Source: Gordonia prachuapensis (GTDB lineage Bacteria > Actinomycetota > Actinomycetes > Mycobacteriales > Mycobacteriaceae). Taken from it: DNA of 64,000 nt. Positions 35,578 to 45,294 of the stretch are shown here, piece by piece (position 1 is the stretch's first letter; every line of letters begins with the position of its first letter). The DNA lies in the NCBI RefSeq assembly GCF_036350515.1, contig NZ_JAZDUE010000016.1, forward strand, positions 80,601 through 144,600, given 5' to 3'. The notes below the pieces were generated by a model. It was given only the letters and a program-made list of their open reading frames with translations. It ran no database searches and had not been told where the DNA came from. The translations under genes and the position numbers were made by a program.

Positions 35578-36072
35578 ATGATTGCACGCAAGTTGTTCGT
35601 GGCCATGCTCGCAGTTGTGGTGGGCGCACTCACGGTGGTGGGGGCAGGGCATGCTGCGGCGGAACCTCAACTTCCCCGAATCCCGCTGTACAGCGACAAC
35701 TTCGGTACTGTCGGCGACCACGACTACTGCCGCGGTGCTCTGAACGTCGGAGTCGAAGCGCCCCGGGGCAAGAGCGGAACCATCCGAGTGACGGTGACGT
35801 CGTTCGGGTTCACCGGCAACGGTCCCGGGTGGCAGCGTGATCCGAAGTGCCGCTTCCTGATCTTCCTGAGCCAGATCAGCGCCAAGTACCCACTCGCCAA
35901 AGAGACGTTCCACCCGGTCTCGTTCGGTCCCCGTCCCGGCGAGAAGTTCGTCAAGGAACTCAATCCCGGCCCGGGTCCGGGCTCGTTCAGTGTGGCAACC
36001 TATGCCATCAACCAGCCGGTGCGTCTCCCACAGTCCTACGGAGGAGTCGGGTTCCTGACCGTGGTCCCGTAG
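35578..36072 (+). CDS. Secreted hypothetical protein
   Basis: A 164-residue protein with a clean signal peptide (KLFVAMLAVVVGALTVVGAG, cleavage near HAAAEP). The mature domain of about 135 residues is beta-rich, with two cysteines (YCRGAL and KCRFLI) that could pair. The ATG at 35578 is preceded by GAAGGAATC. It lies 44 bp after the insoluble-domain gene, so the two may be co-expressed envelope proteins. No family recognised. Confidence 0.72.
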   Translation: MIARKLFVAMLAVVVGALTVVGAGHAAAEPQLPRIPLYSDNFGTVGDHDYCRGALNVGVEAPRGKSGTIRVTVTSFGFTGNGPGWQRDPKCRFLIFLSQISAKYPLAKETFHPVSFGPRPGEKFVKELNPGPGPGSFSVATYAINQPVRLPQSYGGVGFLTVVP

Positions 36073-36102
36073 GCCAGCACCACCTGCGCCTACTGTGAAC
36101 GC

Positions 36103-36591
36103 ATGACCCCCGAGGACCTCGACCGCATCGAAGCCGTCAAGCAACTCAAGTACCGCTACTGGCGTTCATGTGACGGCAAGGACCCCAGAGGTTTTCGGAG
36201 CTGCTTCATCCGCTCTGGCGCGCGGATCGACTACGGGCCGCTCGGCGCATTCGATGATGCCGAACCGATGGCGCAGATCTTCGAACAGGTGGCGTTGCAC
36301 CGGGTCGACGGGGAGTACGTCATCTTCGACATGCACCACGGGCTGCACCCTGACATCACACTCACGTCCGACACCACGGCCACCGGCCGCTGGACCCTCA
36401 AGTTCCGCCAGGTCAATCTGCTCGACCGCACCGAGACCGTGATGACCGGTGAGTACGACGACGAGTACATCGTCGAGGACGGCGAGTGGAAGATGTCGGC
36501 GAGCACCCTCACCGAACGTTGGTCGATCCAACGGCCCCTCGGCGACGATGCCCGCGTACGGGTCGGGACGTTCACGACTCCCGACGACTGA
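36103..36591 (+). CDS. SnoaL/NTF2-like family protein
   Basis: A 162-residue alpha+beta barrel protein of the SnoaL-like group: opening helix with IEAVKQLKYRYWRSCDGKD, then HHGLHPDITL and GRWTLKF strands. Such proteins act as hydratases, isomerases or binding proteins for lipid-like substrates. It overlaps the convergent membrane gene by 20 bp. Substrate unknown. Confidence 0.78.
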   Translation: MTPEDLDRIEAVKQLKYRYWRSCDGKDPRGFRSCFIRSGARIDYGPLGAFDDAEPMAQIFEQVALHRVDGEYVIFDMHHGLHPDITLTSDTTATGRWTLKFRQVNLLDRTETVMTGEYDDEYIVEDGEWKMSASTLTERWSIQRPLGDDARVRVGTFTTPDD

Positions 36592-36964
36592 TCTGTTCGT
36601 CGCGGGCCCGCCACGCCGCCAGCGCGGTCGCCGCGCACACCGGACCCCAGACCCGTTCGACCTTCGACCGCGACACCGAGTTCATCACCGCGCCGACCGC
36701 CATCACACCGGTCAACGCCGCCAAGCCTTTCCGTCGGACCTGCGGCTCGCCGACACGCCCGACGAGGCAGCCGGCGCCGGCCACGTAGACCACCGCCGCC
36801 ACTCCGCTGGTGCGTCGTAATCCGACGGGCAGTCGTCCGCGATGACCACCGCCGTAACTGGCGACACCCCATGGCGCACCGGCGGCCAGGGCAGTCTGAA
36901 ATCCCGCCAGGCCGGACAGCAGGGCGGCAGTGGTAAGAGTCGCGGGCTGCGGGGTCGACGCCAT
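36572..36964 (-). CDS. Small integral membrane protein
   Basis: A 130-residue protein with about four hydrophobic helices and an Arg-rich C-terminus (ISRRES). The ATG at 36964 removes a long, charged, low-quality N-terminal extension that reaches 37255 and overlaps the DUF222 gene. No domain recognised. Confidence 0.6.
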   Translation of the reverse strand: MASTPQPATLTTAALLSGLAGFQTALAAGAPWGVASYGGGHRGRLPVGLRRTSGVAAVVYVAGAGCLVGRVGEPQVRRKGLAALTGVMAVGAVMNSVSRSKVERVWGPVCAATALAAWRARDEQISRRES

Positions 36965-36977
36965 GGGCCCAGGGTAC

Positions 36978-38513
36978 TCAGAACGGCGCCGGACCACCGT
37001 TGCGTCGACGGTTCCGGGATCGCTCCGCCCGGCGCCGGGCATGCTTGTCCGCCACCCGGGTGCCTGTGCGGGTGGGCCGATCCTCTTCGGGGACTTTGCT
37101 TCTCGGTGGAGCCTTGGCGGGTGGCGCGCGGAACCGGATGCGCCGCAGGCCGGGGAACAGGTCTTCGTTTGTCTCCGCGGGTCCGGGCAGCGTGAGCCCT
37201 TCGGGCGTGGTGAACTCGGTGACCAGCCGACCGGTGGGGTCGCGGTACTGGTCATCGAGCCATTCGCCGAAGGTCTTCAGCAGATGCCCGGGCCGACACT
37301 TGGAGTTGAGGTTCTCCGAGGTGGTCTGACCGCCGGACTCCGGATCACCGTGGTCGTACTCGTCGACGTGGTCCAGGTCGCCCGTGAAAGCGCTCTGGCC
37401 GCAGCCCGGTTCGACGCAGTAGCCGTCGCGGATGCGCGTGTGGGTCGCCAGCGCCGTCGACGGCCGGTAGGAATCAGACTGTCCGTGGGCGGGCAGCGTG
37501 AAACCACCGTCGGCATCGGGTTCGGTGCCCTTCGGCACGAGACGCGACACCACCGTGTCGGGCCGTGCGGCGATGTCACGGACGTGCTCGTCGGAGATCA
37601 CGCCGTGACCATCCATGAAGCCCGGGTTGTCGGCGCGGCCCTCGAGAGTGCCCTCGTCGCACACCACGTGCAACACGATCTTGGCGTCCACCGGCGGCAC
37701 GGTACTGGGCTCGGGGATCTGCGCGGTGCAGTCGTCGCGGCCGCACTGGCACTCGAACGCCGTACCCGACAGCAGTGCGAACATGGCGTCGGACATGCGT
37801 TGCGGCTTCGTCCGCTTGTCGTGCTCGCAGGCCGTGTCGGCGAGTGCGGCGACCGCGGCAGCGGCGATGCGAACGTTCTCGGCAGCCATCAACCCGGTGA
37901 TCTCCGCGACCCCGTCGCCACGGGCCTCGGTCCACACCCCACGCTCGTCGAGCGCCTCTCGACGTCGCTCGCGAACGCAGTCCGGATCGAACCGGAAGAT
38001 TGTCCGGTCGACCATGTCGCGCAGCCGCTTACGCGGCCACGTGCCCTTGCGGGATCGGAGCAGCTGAGCGATCGTCGCATCGATCTCCGGAGTGGCCGAC
38101 TGGCCGTCGAGGAGGTCGGTGCGGGAGACGATGAGCTTCGCCTGCCACGGCGCAATCACGCCGTCACGCAGGCAGTCGAGAACCTCCGGCAGACGGTCAC
38201 GCAGCGCGACCGCCTCATTGAGCAGCTTCTCGGCCTGATCGCGCGATACTCCGCGAAGACCCGCGATGCGGGCCGCGGCGTCGGCGAAACCATCGACGAC
38301 GAACTTGTCGGACTCACCTCGTGCGGCGACGAGTCGGTCGTACATGACTGCCACCGAACGGTATTCGCAATAGGCCAGGTAGGAGCGTCCACGATCGATG
38401 TCGCCGAGGCCGAGGAGCAGATCGTTGAGCGGCTCCTCATCGGGGTAGGCCGGGTCGATGCCACCGACATACGTCGACGGCAACCCCTGCCACGACGACG
38501 ATGATGTGGGCAC
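36978..38513 (-). CDS. DUF222/HNH endonuclease family protein (13E12-like)
   Basis: A 511-residue protein: an N-terminal DUF222 domain (about residues 30-330) and a C-terminal HNH motif (DLDHVDEYDHG with H and later NLNSKCRPGHLLK). It has the size and layout of the 13E12 repeat family, which is multi-copy in actinomycetes and possibly mobile; its biochemical role is unsettled. It has a GTG start. The C-terminal 40 residues are basic and disordered. The 146 bp upstream contain nothing recognised. Confidence 0.87.
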   Translation of the reverse strand: MPTSSSSWQGLPSTYVGGIDPAYPDEEPLNDLLLGLGDIDRGRSYLAYCEYRSVAVMYDRLVAARGESDKFVVDGFADAAARIAGLRGVSRDQAEKLLNEAVALRDRLPEVLDCLRDGVIAPWQAKLIVSRTDLLDGQSATPEIDATIAQLLRSRKGTWPRKRLRDMVDRTIFRFDPDCVRERRREALDERGVWTEARGDGVAEITGLMAAENVRIAAAAVAALADTACEHDKRTKPQRMSDAMFALLSGTAFECQCGRDDCTAQIPEPSTVPPVDAKIVLHVVCDEGTLEGRADNPGFMDGHGVISDEHVRDIAARPDTVVSRLVPKGTEPDADGGFTLPAHGQSDSYRPSTALATHTRIRDGYCVEPGCGQSAFTGDLDHVDEYDHGDPESGGQTTSENLNSKCRPGHLLKTFGEWLDDQYRDPTGRLVTEFTTPEGLTLPGPAETNEDLFPGLRRIRFRAPPAKAPPRSKVPEEDRPTRTGTRVADKHARRRAERSRNRRRNGGPAPF

Positions 38514-38659
38514 GACAAAGCCTTCCGGAGATCCGACATGATCTCAGGACACTCGCTGTCATCGTCATCTCCCGGCTGCCAGAGAGGTAGCCCGGACTCT
38601 CGTCATCATCTGATCGATCCTGTTGATACCAAGCTACAACAGGCCACCGACAAGAATCG

Positions 38660-41600
38660 TCACGAGCCGCTGATCTGCGCCAATGCGTCTTCTACCCTGG
38701 ATTCGACCTCGGCTGCGATCCGGCGGTGACGCTCGGCCGCGGCGCGATTGCCGATCAGTTCGGCGAGTTCGGCGAGCAACGTGTCCATCGGACCGAAGGC
38801 GACGCTCGCCGCGTTGAGGCCGACCACCGTCCCCGACCACGGCAGCAACTCCGGATAGAGGCGCGCCCCCGCATCGGCCATGCCGAGCCGCACGAGGGCA
38901 CGGGCATGGAACGCCGAGATCGTCGTCCAGTAGTAGTCCCGGCTGGTGTACGGATCGGTTTCGGCGATCGACCGAGCCTGTTCCTCGTCGCCGGCATCGA
39001 GCAGAGCGACCACATACACCCACGCCACCGTCTGCGGTGCCCGTTCGAACACCAGCCGGAGATCCTCGACCATGTCCCCGACAGACCCACGAAACCAGCC
39101 GACACACAGCCGCCCGATGAGTTCGAAGTCCTCACCCGCGGGCATGCCGGCGGCGGACAGCTGGGCACTGAGCGTCGCGTATTTACGTTCGGCCGCATCG
39201 AGGTTCCCGCGCAGCACGTCGGTGACCGAACTGAAGGCCGAGAACACGACGGCGAGCTCCCCGACCCGGCCGCTGGTGGCGTTCTGCATCGCCAGGCGCA
39301 TCTCCTCCACAGCACCGGGCAGGTCGATCCGCGACATCTTCAGCAGGAACAGATAGAACCGTGACGCCGCCTCGTACTCGCGACTTCCGGCATCCTGGGC
39401 CGCCCGCAGGAACTCGGCGACCAGCCCGGGATACAGCTCGCGGCTGTCGGGGCCGAGGGCGACGAACACTCGCGCATTCAGGGCAGCGCAGCGCAATTCG
39501 AGGTCGTCGGTGCCGTCGGTCAATCGGACTGCCTCGTCCGCGCACGCGATCGCATGGGCATCGTCGTTGCCTTCAATCTCGAACACCGCCGCTATCAGCA
39601 GCCGCACCCGATCGGCGCCGGTGGCCGTCTGTAGGGCATCCAGAACGGCCCGCGTCATCGGCTCGTCGGGAACCCCTTTCTGGCGTGTCGACCACACCCA
39701 CGGTGTGCGCCAGCAGGTCAAGGCCGACACCACGATTGCCGGATCGCCGACTCTCTCGGCCAATCGTAGGGCCTGTTCGCGGCGAACCCGCGCGGCCGAT
39801 ATCTCGCCGCGATGGGCCAGGGCGGTGACGAGGTCACACAGGGCGTGCACCATCCGCACGCGCACGACGACGTCGGGCGATTGGTCATGCCCGGCGAGTG
39901 CGTGCAGGTCGACGGCGTGCTGCCACAGCTGGGCGGTGTCCCCCGCGAGGTCGGCGGTGAATCGATGCCGCGCTGCGCTTTCGACCACTGCGAGCGCTTC
40001 GTCGGCGGAGGAGGTGGTGGCGCCGAGTGCGGCATGCACCGCCAGTTCGTCTGCCGCCGTCGAGGTCCGGGACCGGAGATGCTCGAGCGTCCGCCAGTGG
40101 AGCCGGCGTCGGCGTAACGTCGGGATGGAATCGTAGACCGCGTCCCGCATCAGCACGTGCTGGAACCGGACACGTTCGATGTCGGCGGTCAGCAATCCCG
40201 CGACCACGGCGGTGTCGATCGCATCGAGGACGGCGTCCTCCCCGTCGGGAGACGGCCACAGCGCGATCAACGTGTCGACGTCGGCCGACCGGCCGCAGAC
40301 CGCGAGCAGTCGCAGCGCCGTCACCGTGTCGTCGGGCAGGCGTTCCACGCGGCGTAGCAGCACGTCCCGGACGCCGGTCGGCACCGCCGTCTGCGCATCG
40401 CGCGGGCCTCGGGAGGCCACGAGTTTGGCCAGTTCCCTGACGAACAGCGGGTTTCCGTCGGTCCGAGAGCGCAGCAGTGTCAGGGTGATGTCGTCCACCG
40501 GGTCGAGGCCGGCGTCGGCGGCGAGCGCGCGTATGCCGTCGTCGGAAAGCCCGGCCAGGGCGAGGTGATCGGCCGTCGACGAGATCAGTGCGGCGCCGGA
40601 GGCAAGCAGTTCGGTGGTCGCCTCCGAGGGACGGTACGTGGCGAGGATCAACACCGACCGGTCGGCGAGCCAGGTGGCCAGTTGCCGCAGGACCTGCAGG
40701 GTGGCACTGTCGGCGCGGTGGACATCGTCAACGGCCAGCACCACACCCGAATCTGTTCTGTCACAATATGTCCGAACCTGTCGCGCGATGAGGAAAGGGT
40801 CTTCGAGCTCGTTGTCGCCCCCGAGCTCGCCGACGATCTCGCGCCACGCCCAGGCCGTCGGCGCGCCATCGACCTCAGGGCAGTGTCCGACGGCCACCGT
40901 CCACCCGGTGGCGCGGAGACGACCGCAAAAGGTCTGCACCAGAGTGGATTTGCCGCCGCCCGCCTCGGCGGTGATCCACACCAATCGCAGACCCGTCCGC
41001 CGGACGGTGTCGGCGTGCGCGGCGAGTTTCTCCCGTTCCGTCTCTCGTCCGGCGAATGCACGCACGACGTCGTCGTCGGGTTCGTCGGATTCCGGGGTGA
41101 CCGGCGGTGTGGTGTGTGGGACCACCGGCGCCGCGTCAAGCGAGGGAACCTGCTGCAGGATGGCTGTCTCGAGATCGCGGATCGCCGAAGAGGGGTCGAC
41201 GCCGAGTTCGTCGGCCAGGTAGTCGCGTAGCGACCGAAGTGTCTGCAGCGCGTCGGCTTGTCGGCCCAACCGGTACTGGGCCAGAGCAAGGAGCCGGAAC
41301 AATTCTTCGCGCGTGGGGTGGTCCCGGCACAGCGCGGGAAGATCTGCGGCGACTTCTGCGTGCCGGCCCAGTTCGAGAGCCGCCGCCGCGCGTCGTTCGA
41401 CAGCGGCCAGCCACAGGTCGCCGTAGCGACTGACCTCCGGGCGGGCCCATTCCTCGGCTGCGTGCGGGCCGAACGGTTCCCCCTGCCACAGCGACAGCGC
41501 TTCGTCGAGGAGTGCATGAGTCGCGGTGGCATCGACGGCGGGAGCGGTGACGAGATCGGCGAAGCGCCACAGATCGACAGCATCGCGCGGGAGTCGCAGC

Positions 41601-41911
41601 GCGTAACCGGGTGGCTCACTGATCAGGGTCCGTGCCGGCGTCCGCGCAGCGCGGCCGGGCTCGATGATGCGCCGCAGGTTGGATACGTGCACTTGGAGAC
41701 CGGCGAGCGCCTTCGGCGGCGGTTCGCCGTTCCAGAGGTCGTCGATGAGCCGGTCGGTGGAGACGACGCGACCATCGGCCGCGGCGAGCCGGGCGAGCAC
41801 GGCCCGCCCACGCCGGGACTTGACGTCGGCAGGAGCGCCGCCGACGGTGACCCGCACGGTACCGGAGAGGGTGAGCGTGACGATCGGAGTCGTCTCGACG
41901 TCATCTGACAT
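38660..41911 (-). CDS. AfsR/SARP-type regulator with AAA ATPase domain
   Basis: A 1083-residue signalling protein. Residues 1-100 are an OmpR-like winged helix (RRGRAVLARLAAADGRVVS), 105-250 a bacterial transcriptional activation domain (BTAD), and about 285-600 an AAA/NACHT-type ATPase with Walker A EAGGGKST (316-323) and Walker B VVLAVDDVHRADS. The rest is helical repeats (TPR-like). This is the layout of AfsR-like large regulators that control secondary metabolism or stress genes in actinomycetes. No biosynthetic cluster is adjacent, so its target is unknown. It is divergent from a DUF309 gene across 175 bp. Confidence 0.85.
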   Translation of the reverse strand: MSDDVETTPIVTLTLSGTVRVTVGGAPADVKSRRGRAVLARLAAADGRVVSTDRLIDDLWNGEPPPKALAGLQVHVSNLRRIIEPGRAARTPARTLISEPPGYALRLPRDAVDLWRFADLVTAPAVDATATHALLDEALSLWQGEPFGPHAAEEWARPEVSRYGDLWLAAVERRAAAALELGRHAEVAADLPALCRDHPTREELFRLLALAQYRLGRQADALQTLRSLRDYLADELGVDPSSAIRDLETAILQQVPSLDAAPVVPHTTPPVTPESDEPDDDVVRAFAGRETEREKLAAHADTVRRTGLRLVWITAEAGGGKSTLVQTFCGRLRATGWTVAVGHCPEVDGAPTAWAWREIVGELGGDNELEDPFLIARQVRTYCDRTDSGVVLAVDDVHRADSATLQVLRQLATWLADRSVLILATYRPSEATTELLASGAALISSTADHLALAGLSDDGIRALAADAGLDPVDDITLTLLRSRTDGNPLFVRELAKLVASRGPRDAQTAVPTGVRDVLLRRVERLPDDTVTALRLLAVCGRSADVDTLIALWPSPDGEDAVLDAIDTAVVAGLLTADIERVRFQHVLMRDAVYDSIPTLRRRRLHWRTLEHLRSRTSTAADELAVHAALGATTSSADEALAVVESAARHRFTADLAGDTAQLWQHAVDLHALAGHDQSPDVVVRVRMVHALCDLVTALAHRGEISAARVRREQALRLAERVGDPAIVVSALTCWRTPWVWSTRQKGVPDEPMTRAVLDALQTATGADRVRLLIAAVFEIEGNDDAHAIACADEAVRLTDGTDDLELRCAALNARVFVALGPDSRELYPGLVAEFLRAAQDAGSREYEAASRFYLFLLKMSRIDLPGAVEEMRLAMQNATSGRVGELAVVFSAFSSVTDVLRGNLDAAERKYATLSAQLSAAGMPAGEDFELIGRLCVGWFRGSVGDMVEDLRLVFERAPQTVAWVYVVALLDAGDEEQARSIAETDPYTSRDYYWTTISAFHARALVRLGMADAGARLYPELLPWSGTVVGLNAASVAFGPMDTLLAELAELIGNRAAAERHRRIAAEVESRVEDALAQISGS

Positions 41912-42086
41912 CGCTCACGCTCCTCGCCGACGCGGCGCATCTCGTCGGCCGCACTGACCGAAGATTAGCGCCGGAGCGGCGATGGCGCGTGCCGTTCACC
42001 GCGCTACAGCCCTGGTCAGGCTCCCGCGGCAGCGGTCGGCGGTAGTAGGACGCGCGACGTAGGGTGGAGTACATGCGGGTGGCACC

Positions 42087-42512
42087 ATGACTCAGCATCG
42101 TGACCGCGATTCCGAGGGTCGCGCCCGTCAGGCGCGGCCGCGTGACGCCTTGGGTCGACCGCTGCCCTACGGAGCCGAGGGGGTCGAGCCGATCCCCGAG
42201 GATCCCTTGCCGCCACAGCAGACCATCGAGCTCGCCCGACGACTACTCGATGAGGGACGACCGTTCTCGGCCCACGAGGTGTTCGAGACGCGCTGGAAAA
42301 GCTGCCCACCGGCCGAACGTCCACTCTGGCAGGGCCTCGCGCAGCTCTGCGTCGGACTCACCCATCACGAGCGCGGCAACGCGACGGGAGCTCGGCGCCT
42401 CTATGACCGAGGCGCCCAGCGACTGACCGAGTACAGCGCGGACGGAGGGCCGACCTTCGGTCTGCAACTCGACGCAATCCGCAACTGCGCGCACGAGCGG
42501 TTCGGGAGCTGA
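42087..42512 (+). CDS. DUF309 domain protein
   Basis: A 141-residue protein with the DUF309 helical core: LLDEGRPFSAHEVFETRWK, then LWQGLAQLCVGLTHHERGN and GARRLYDRG. The HEVFE and Trp/Gln residues are the family's conserved centre. Function unknown. It is divergent from the large SARP regulator and is followed by 203 bp without a gene. Confidence 0.82.
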   Translation: MTQHRDRDSEGRARQARPRDALGRPLPYGAEGVEPIPEDPLPPQQTIELARRLLDEGRPFSAHEVFETRWKSCPPAERPLWQGLAQLCVGLTHHERGNATGARRLYDRGAQRLTEYSADGGPTFGLQLDAIRNCAHERFGS

Positions 42513-42715
42513 TCAGACGCGGACTGGCGATCCAGCGATCGCCGCATACGCGTGACCACCGTCGATGCCCCGGCTGCATCGATACCGCCGACATTTGACT
42601 TGGACATGAATGGATGTGCGGTCCTACCGTCGAATCATGGCTCAGGTCACGTCGAGTGATCCCCGACGCGACCCGAGCCGCTCCACCTATAGCGACGACT
42701 CGAGGGGTGCCTCCC

Positions 42716-44326
42716 ATGACCACCGCCCAGCGGACCGGACCGGACACGATGCAGGAACTGACCGGCCAGATGATCATCGCCGGTGACCACGTCACCGGAA
42801 CCGGAGATGCCATCCACGCCGTGAACCCGGCCACCGACGAACGCCTGCAGCCCGCCTACGCCCACGGCACCGCCGCCGACGTCGCGCGGGCCACGGCGGC
42901 GGCGACCGAGGCGTTCGCCGTCTACCGCAACACGTCGTCGTCCGATCGGGCCACGTTCCTGACCACCATCGCCGACAATCTCGATGCCGCCGTCGATGCC
43001 CTGGTCGACCGCGCCACCGCGGAGTCCGGCCTGCCGGTTCCGCGGATCACCGGCGAGGTCGGCCGCACGTCCGGCCAGCTGCGGCTGTTCGCGTCGGTGC
43101 TGCGCGAGGGCAGCTGGCACGGTGCCCGGATCGACCCGGCCCAGCCGGACCGCACCCCGATGCCGCGCGCCGACATCCGCCAACGCAAGATCGCTCTCGG
43201 TCCGGTCGCGGTGTTCGGCGCCAGCAACTTCCCGCTCGCGTTCTCCGTCGCGGGTGGTGACACCGCCTCGGCGCTCGCCGCCGGCTGCCCCGTCGTCGTC
43301 AAGGCCCACGACGCCCACCCGGGCACCTCGGAACTCGTCGGCCGCGCGATCACCGCCGCCATCGCCTCGACCGGGATGCCCGCCGGCACCTTCTCCCTGC
43401 TCTACGGCAGCGGCCCGGAGCTCGGCATCGCACTGGTCACCGACCCGAATATCAAGGCCGTCGGTTTCACCGGGTCCCGTTCGGGCGGAACAGCACTCGT
43501 CCGCGCCGCGGCGTCGCGGCCGGAGCCCATTCCGGTCTACGCCGAGATGAGCTCCATCAACCCGGTGTATCCGCTCCCGGGCGTGCTGGCCGCAAAGGCC
43601 GCCGACCTCGGCAAGGCCTTCGTCGGCTCGCTCACCATGGGGTCCGGCCAGTTCTGCACCAATCCCGGCCTGGTCATCGCCGTCGACAGCCCTGACCTCG
43701 ACACCTTCGTCGACGCCGCCGCGAACGCGGTGCGCGAGACCACGCCGACGCCGATGCTGACCCCCACCATCGCCGCCTCCTACGCCGACGGCGTCTCGAC
43801 CTTCGACGGCGCCGCGCAGGCGGTCGCCCGAGGAGCGGAATCGACAGCGCCCAACGCCTGCCGCGCCGCGCTGTTCACCACCACCGCCGACGACTTCCTG
43901 GCGTCGGAGACATTGCAGCAGGAGATCTTCGGCTCCTCCAGCCTCGTCGTGAAGTGCCGCGATCAGGAGCAGGTGCAGGAGGTGACCGCGAAGCTGGAGG
44001 GCCAGCTCACCGCGACCATCCACGCCGACGACACCGATCACATCGCCGCCGCCGAACTGCTCCAACTACTCGAGCTCAAGGCCGGGCGCATCCTCTTCAA
44101 CGGATGGCCCACCGGTGTCGAGGTCGGTCATGCGATGGTGCACGGCGGCCCCTACCCGGCCACCTCCGACAGCCGCACCACCTCGGTCGGCTCGCTGGCC
44201 ATCGAACGTTTCCTCCGGCCCGTCGCCTACCAGGACGTCCCGGCAGCGCTACTGCCGACACCGGTCGCCGACGGTAATCCCGAACAGATCTGGCGCCGCA
44301 TCGACGGCGCACTATCCCGCGACTGA
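42716..44326 (+). CDS. 2-oxoglutarate semialdehyde dehydrogenase (aldehyde dehydrogenase, NADP-type)
   Basis: A 536-residue aldehyde dehydrogenase with catalytic Cys C314 (SGQFCTNPG), the general-base Glu in YAEMSS, and the cofactor-binding GFTGSRSGG segment. Length and the PVAVFGASNFP opening match 2,5-dioxovalerate (2-oxoglutarate semialdehyde) dehydrogenases. It lies 32 bp before the 5-dehydro-4-deoxyglucarate dehydratase gene and completes the route from aldarates to 2-oxoglutarate. I use the ATG at 42716, which follows the ALDH family length; 42614 is too long. Confidence 0.86.
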   Translation: MTTAQRTGPDTMQELTGQMIIAGDHVTGTGDAIHAVNPATDERLQPAYAHGTAADVARATAAATEAFAVYRNTSSSDRATFLTTIADNLDAAVDALVDRATAESGLPVPRITGEVGRTSGQLRLFASVLREGSWHGARIDPAQPDRTPMPRADIRQRKIALGPVAVFGASNFPLAFSVAGGDTASALAAGCPVVVKAHDAHPGTSELVGRAITAAIASTGMPAGTFSLLYGSGPELGIALVTDPNIKAVGFTGSRSGGTALVRAAASRPEPIPVYAEMSSINPVYPLPGVLAAKAADLGKAFVGSLTMGSGQFCTNPGLVIAVDSPDLDTFVDAAANAVRETTPTPMLTPTIAASYADGVSTFDGAAQAVARGAESTAPNACRAALFTTTADDFLASETLQQEIFGSSSLVVKCRDQEQVQEVTAKLEGQLTATIHADDTDHIAAAELLQLLELKAGRILFNGWPTGVEVGHAMVHGGPYPATSDSRTTSVGSLAIERFLRPVAYQDVPAALLPTPVADGNPEQIWRRIDGALSRD

Positions 44327-44358
44327 CCAACCCGCACAACCATTTCCAAGGAGTCCCC

Positions 44359-45294
44359 ATGCTCGACGGTGTCCTGTTCTTCCCCGTCACCCCCTTCGAT
44401 CATGACGGAGAGGTCGACTACGACCGCCTCGTCGAGCACATCGAGCGCGGCGTCGCCGCCGGCCCGGGGGGCGTGTTCGTCGCCTGCGGAACCGGTGAGT
44501 TCCACGCGCTCGGCCTGGCCGAGTTCGGTGAGATCGTGCGCCGCACCGTCGAGACGGTCGCCGGACGTGTACCGGTGTTCGCCGGGGCGGGTGGTTCGCT
44601 CGTGCAGGCCAAGGAGTTCGCGGTCAGCGCGAAAGTCAATGGTGCCGACGGCATCCTGCTCCTGCCGCCGTACCTGGTGACCATGCCGGCCGCCGGTCTC
44701 GCCGAGTACACGCGAGCCGTCGCCGCGGCCACCGACCTGCCACTCATCGTCTACAACCGTGGCAACGCGGTGTTCGACGAGGTCTCGGCGGTCACCGTCG
44801 CCACGCTGCCCACCGTCATCGGATTCAAGGACGGCACCGGCGATCTCGACAACGTCTCGCGGATCGTCATCGCCGTCAAGAAGTCCCTGGTCGGTACCGG
44901 CAAGGAGTTCTTGTTCTTCAACGGTCTGCCAACCGCGGAGATCACCCAGCAGGCGTACCGGGCCATCGGCGTCACCCTCTACTCATCGGCGACCTTCGCG
45001 TTCGCGCCGGAACTCGCTCTCGCCTTCTACAATTCGCTGGAGAGCGGGAACGAAGAACTCGCCGAGGCCCTGCTGCGCGACTTCTTCCACCCGCTGGTCC
45101 GCCTGCGCAACAAGGTACCCGGCTACGCGGTGTCGCTGGTCAAGCATGGCGTCACCCTGGAAGGCATCGATGCCGGACCGGTCCGTGCGCCGTTGGTCGC
45201 ACCCACCCCAGAACACCAGGCCGAGCTCGAGCAGATCATCGCCGCCGGCCGTGCGGTGCTCGCGGGCTCGTTGGCCGTCAACGCCACCGCGTGA
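44359..45294 (+). CDS. kdgD: 5-dehydro-4-deoxyglucarate dehydratase
   Basis: A 311-residue DapA-superfamily enzyme. The Schiff-base Lys is K157 in GFKDGTGD, and Tyr in PLIVYNRGN is the expected partner. It dehydrates and decarboxylates 5-dehydro-4-deoxy-D-glucarate to 2-oxoglutarate semialdehyde, the substrate of the preceding gene's product. The opening LDGVLFFPVTPFD fits this family well. It is overlapped at its stop by the following dehydratase gene (GTGATG). Confidence 0.9.
   Translation: MLDGVLFFPVTPFDHDGEVDYDRLVEHIERGVAAGPGGVFVACGTGEFHALGLAEFGEIVRRTVETVAGRVPVFAGAGGSLVQAKEFAVSAKVNGADGILLLPPYLVTMPAAGLAEYTRAVAAATDLPLIVYNRGNAVFDEVSAVTVATLPTVIGFKDGTGDLDNVSRIVIAVKKSLVGTGKEFLFFNGLPTAEITQQAYRAIGVTLYSSATFAFAPELALAFYNSLESGNEELAEALLRDFFHPLVRLRNKVPGYAVSLVKHGVTLEGIDAGPVRAPLVAPTPEHQAELEQIIAAGRAVLAGSLAVNATA

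Noticed and set aside
36930..38504. 524-codon frame on the plus strand opposite the DUF222/HNH gene
   Set aside because: The minus-strand product has recognisable DUF222 and HNH motifs; the plus-strand frame has no motif and a shadow-like composition.
36978..38513. DUF222/HNH protein as a defence nuclease
   Set aside because: This family is multi-copy and core-like in actinomycetes, its composition matches the host genome, and no defence partner is adjacent.
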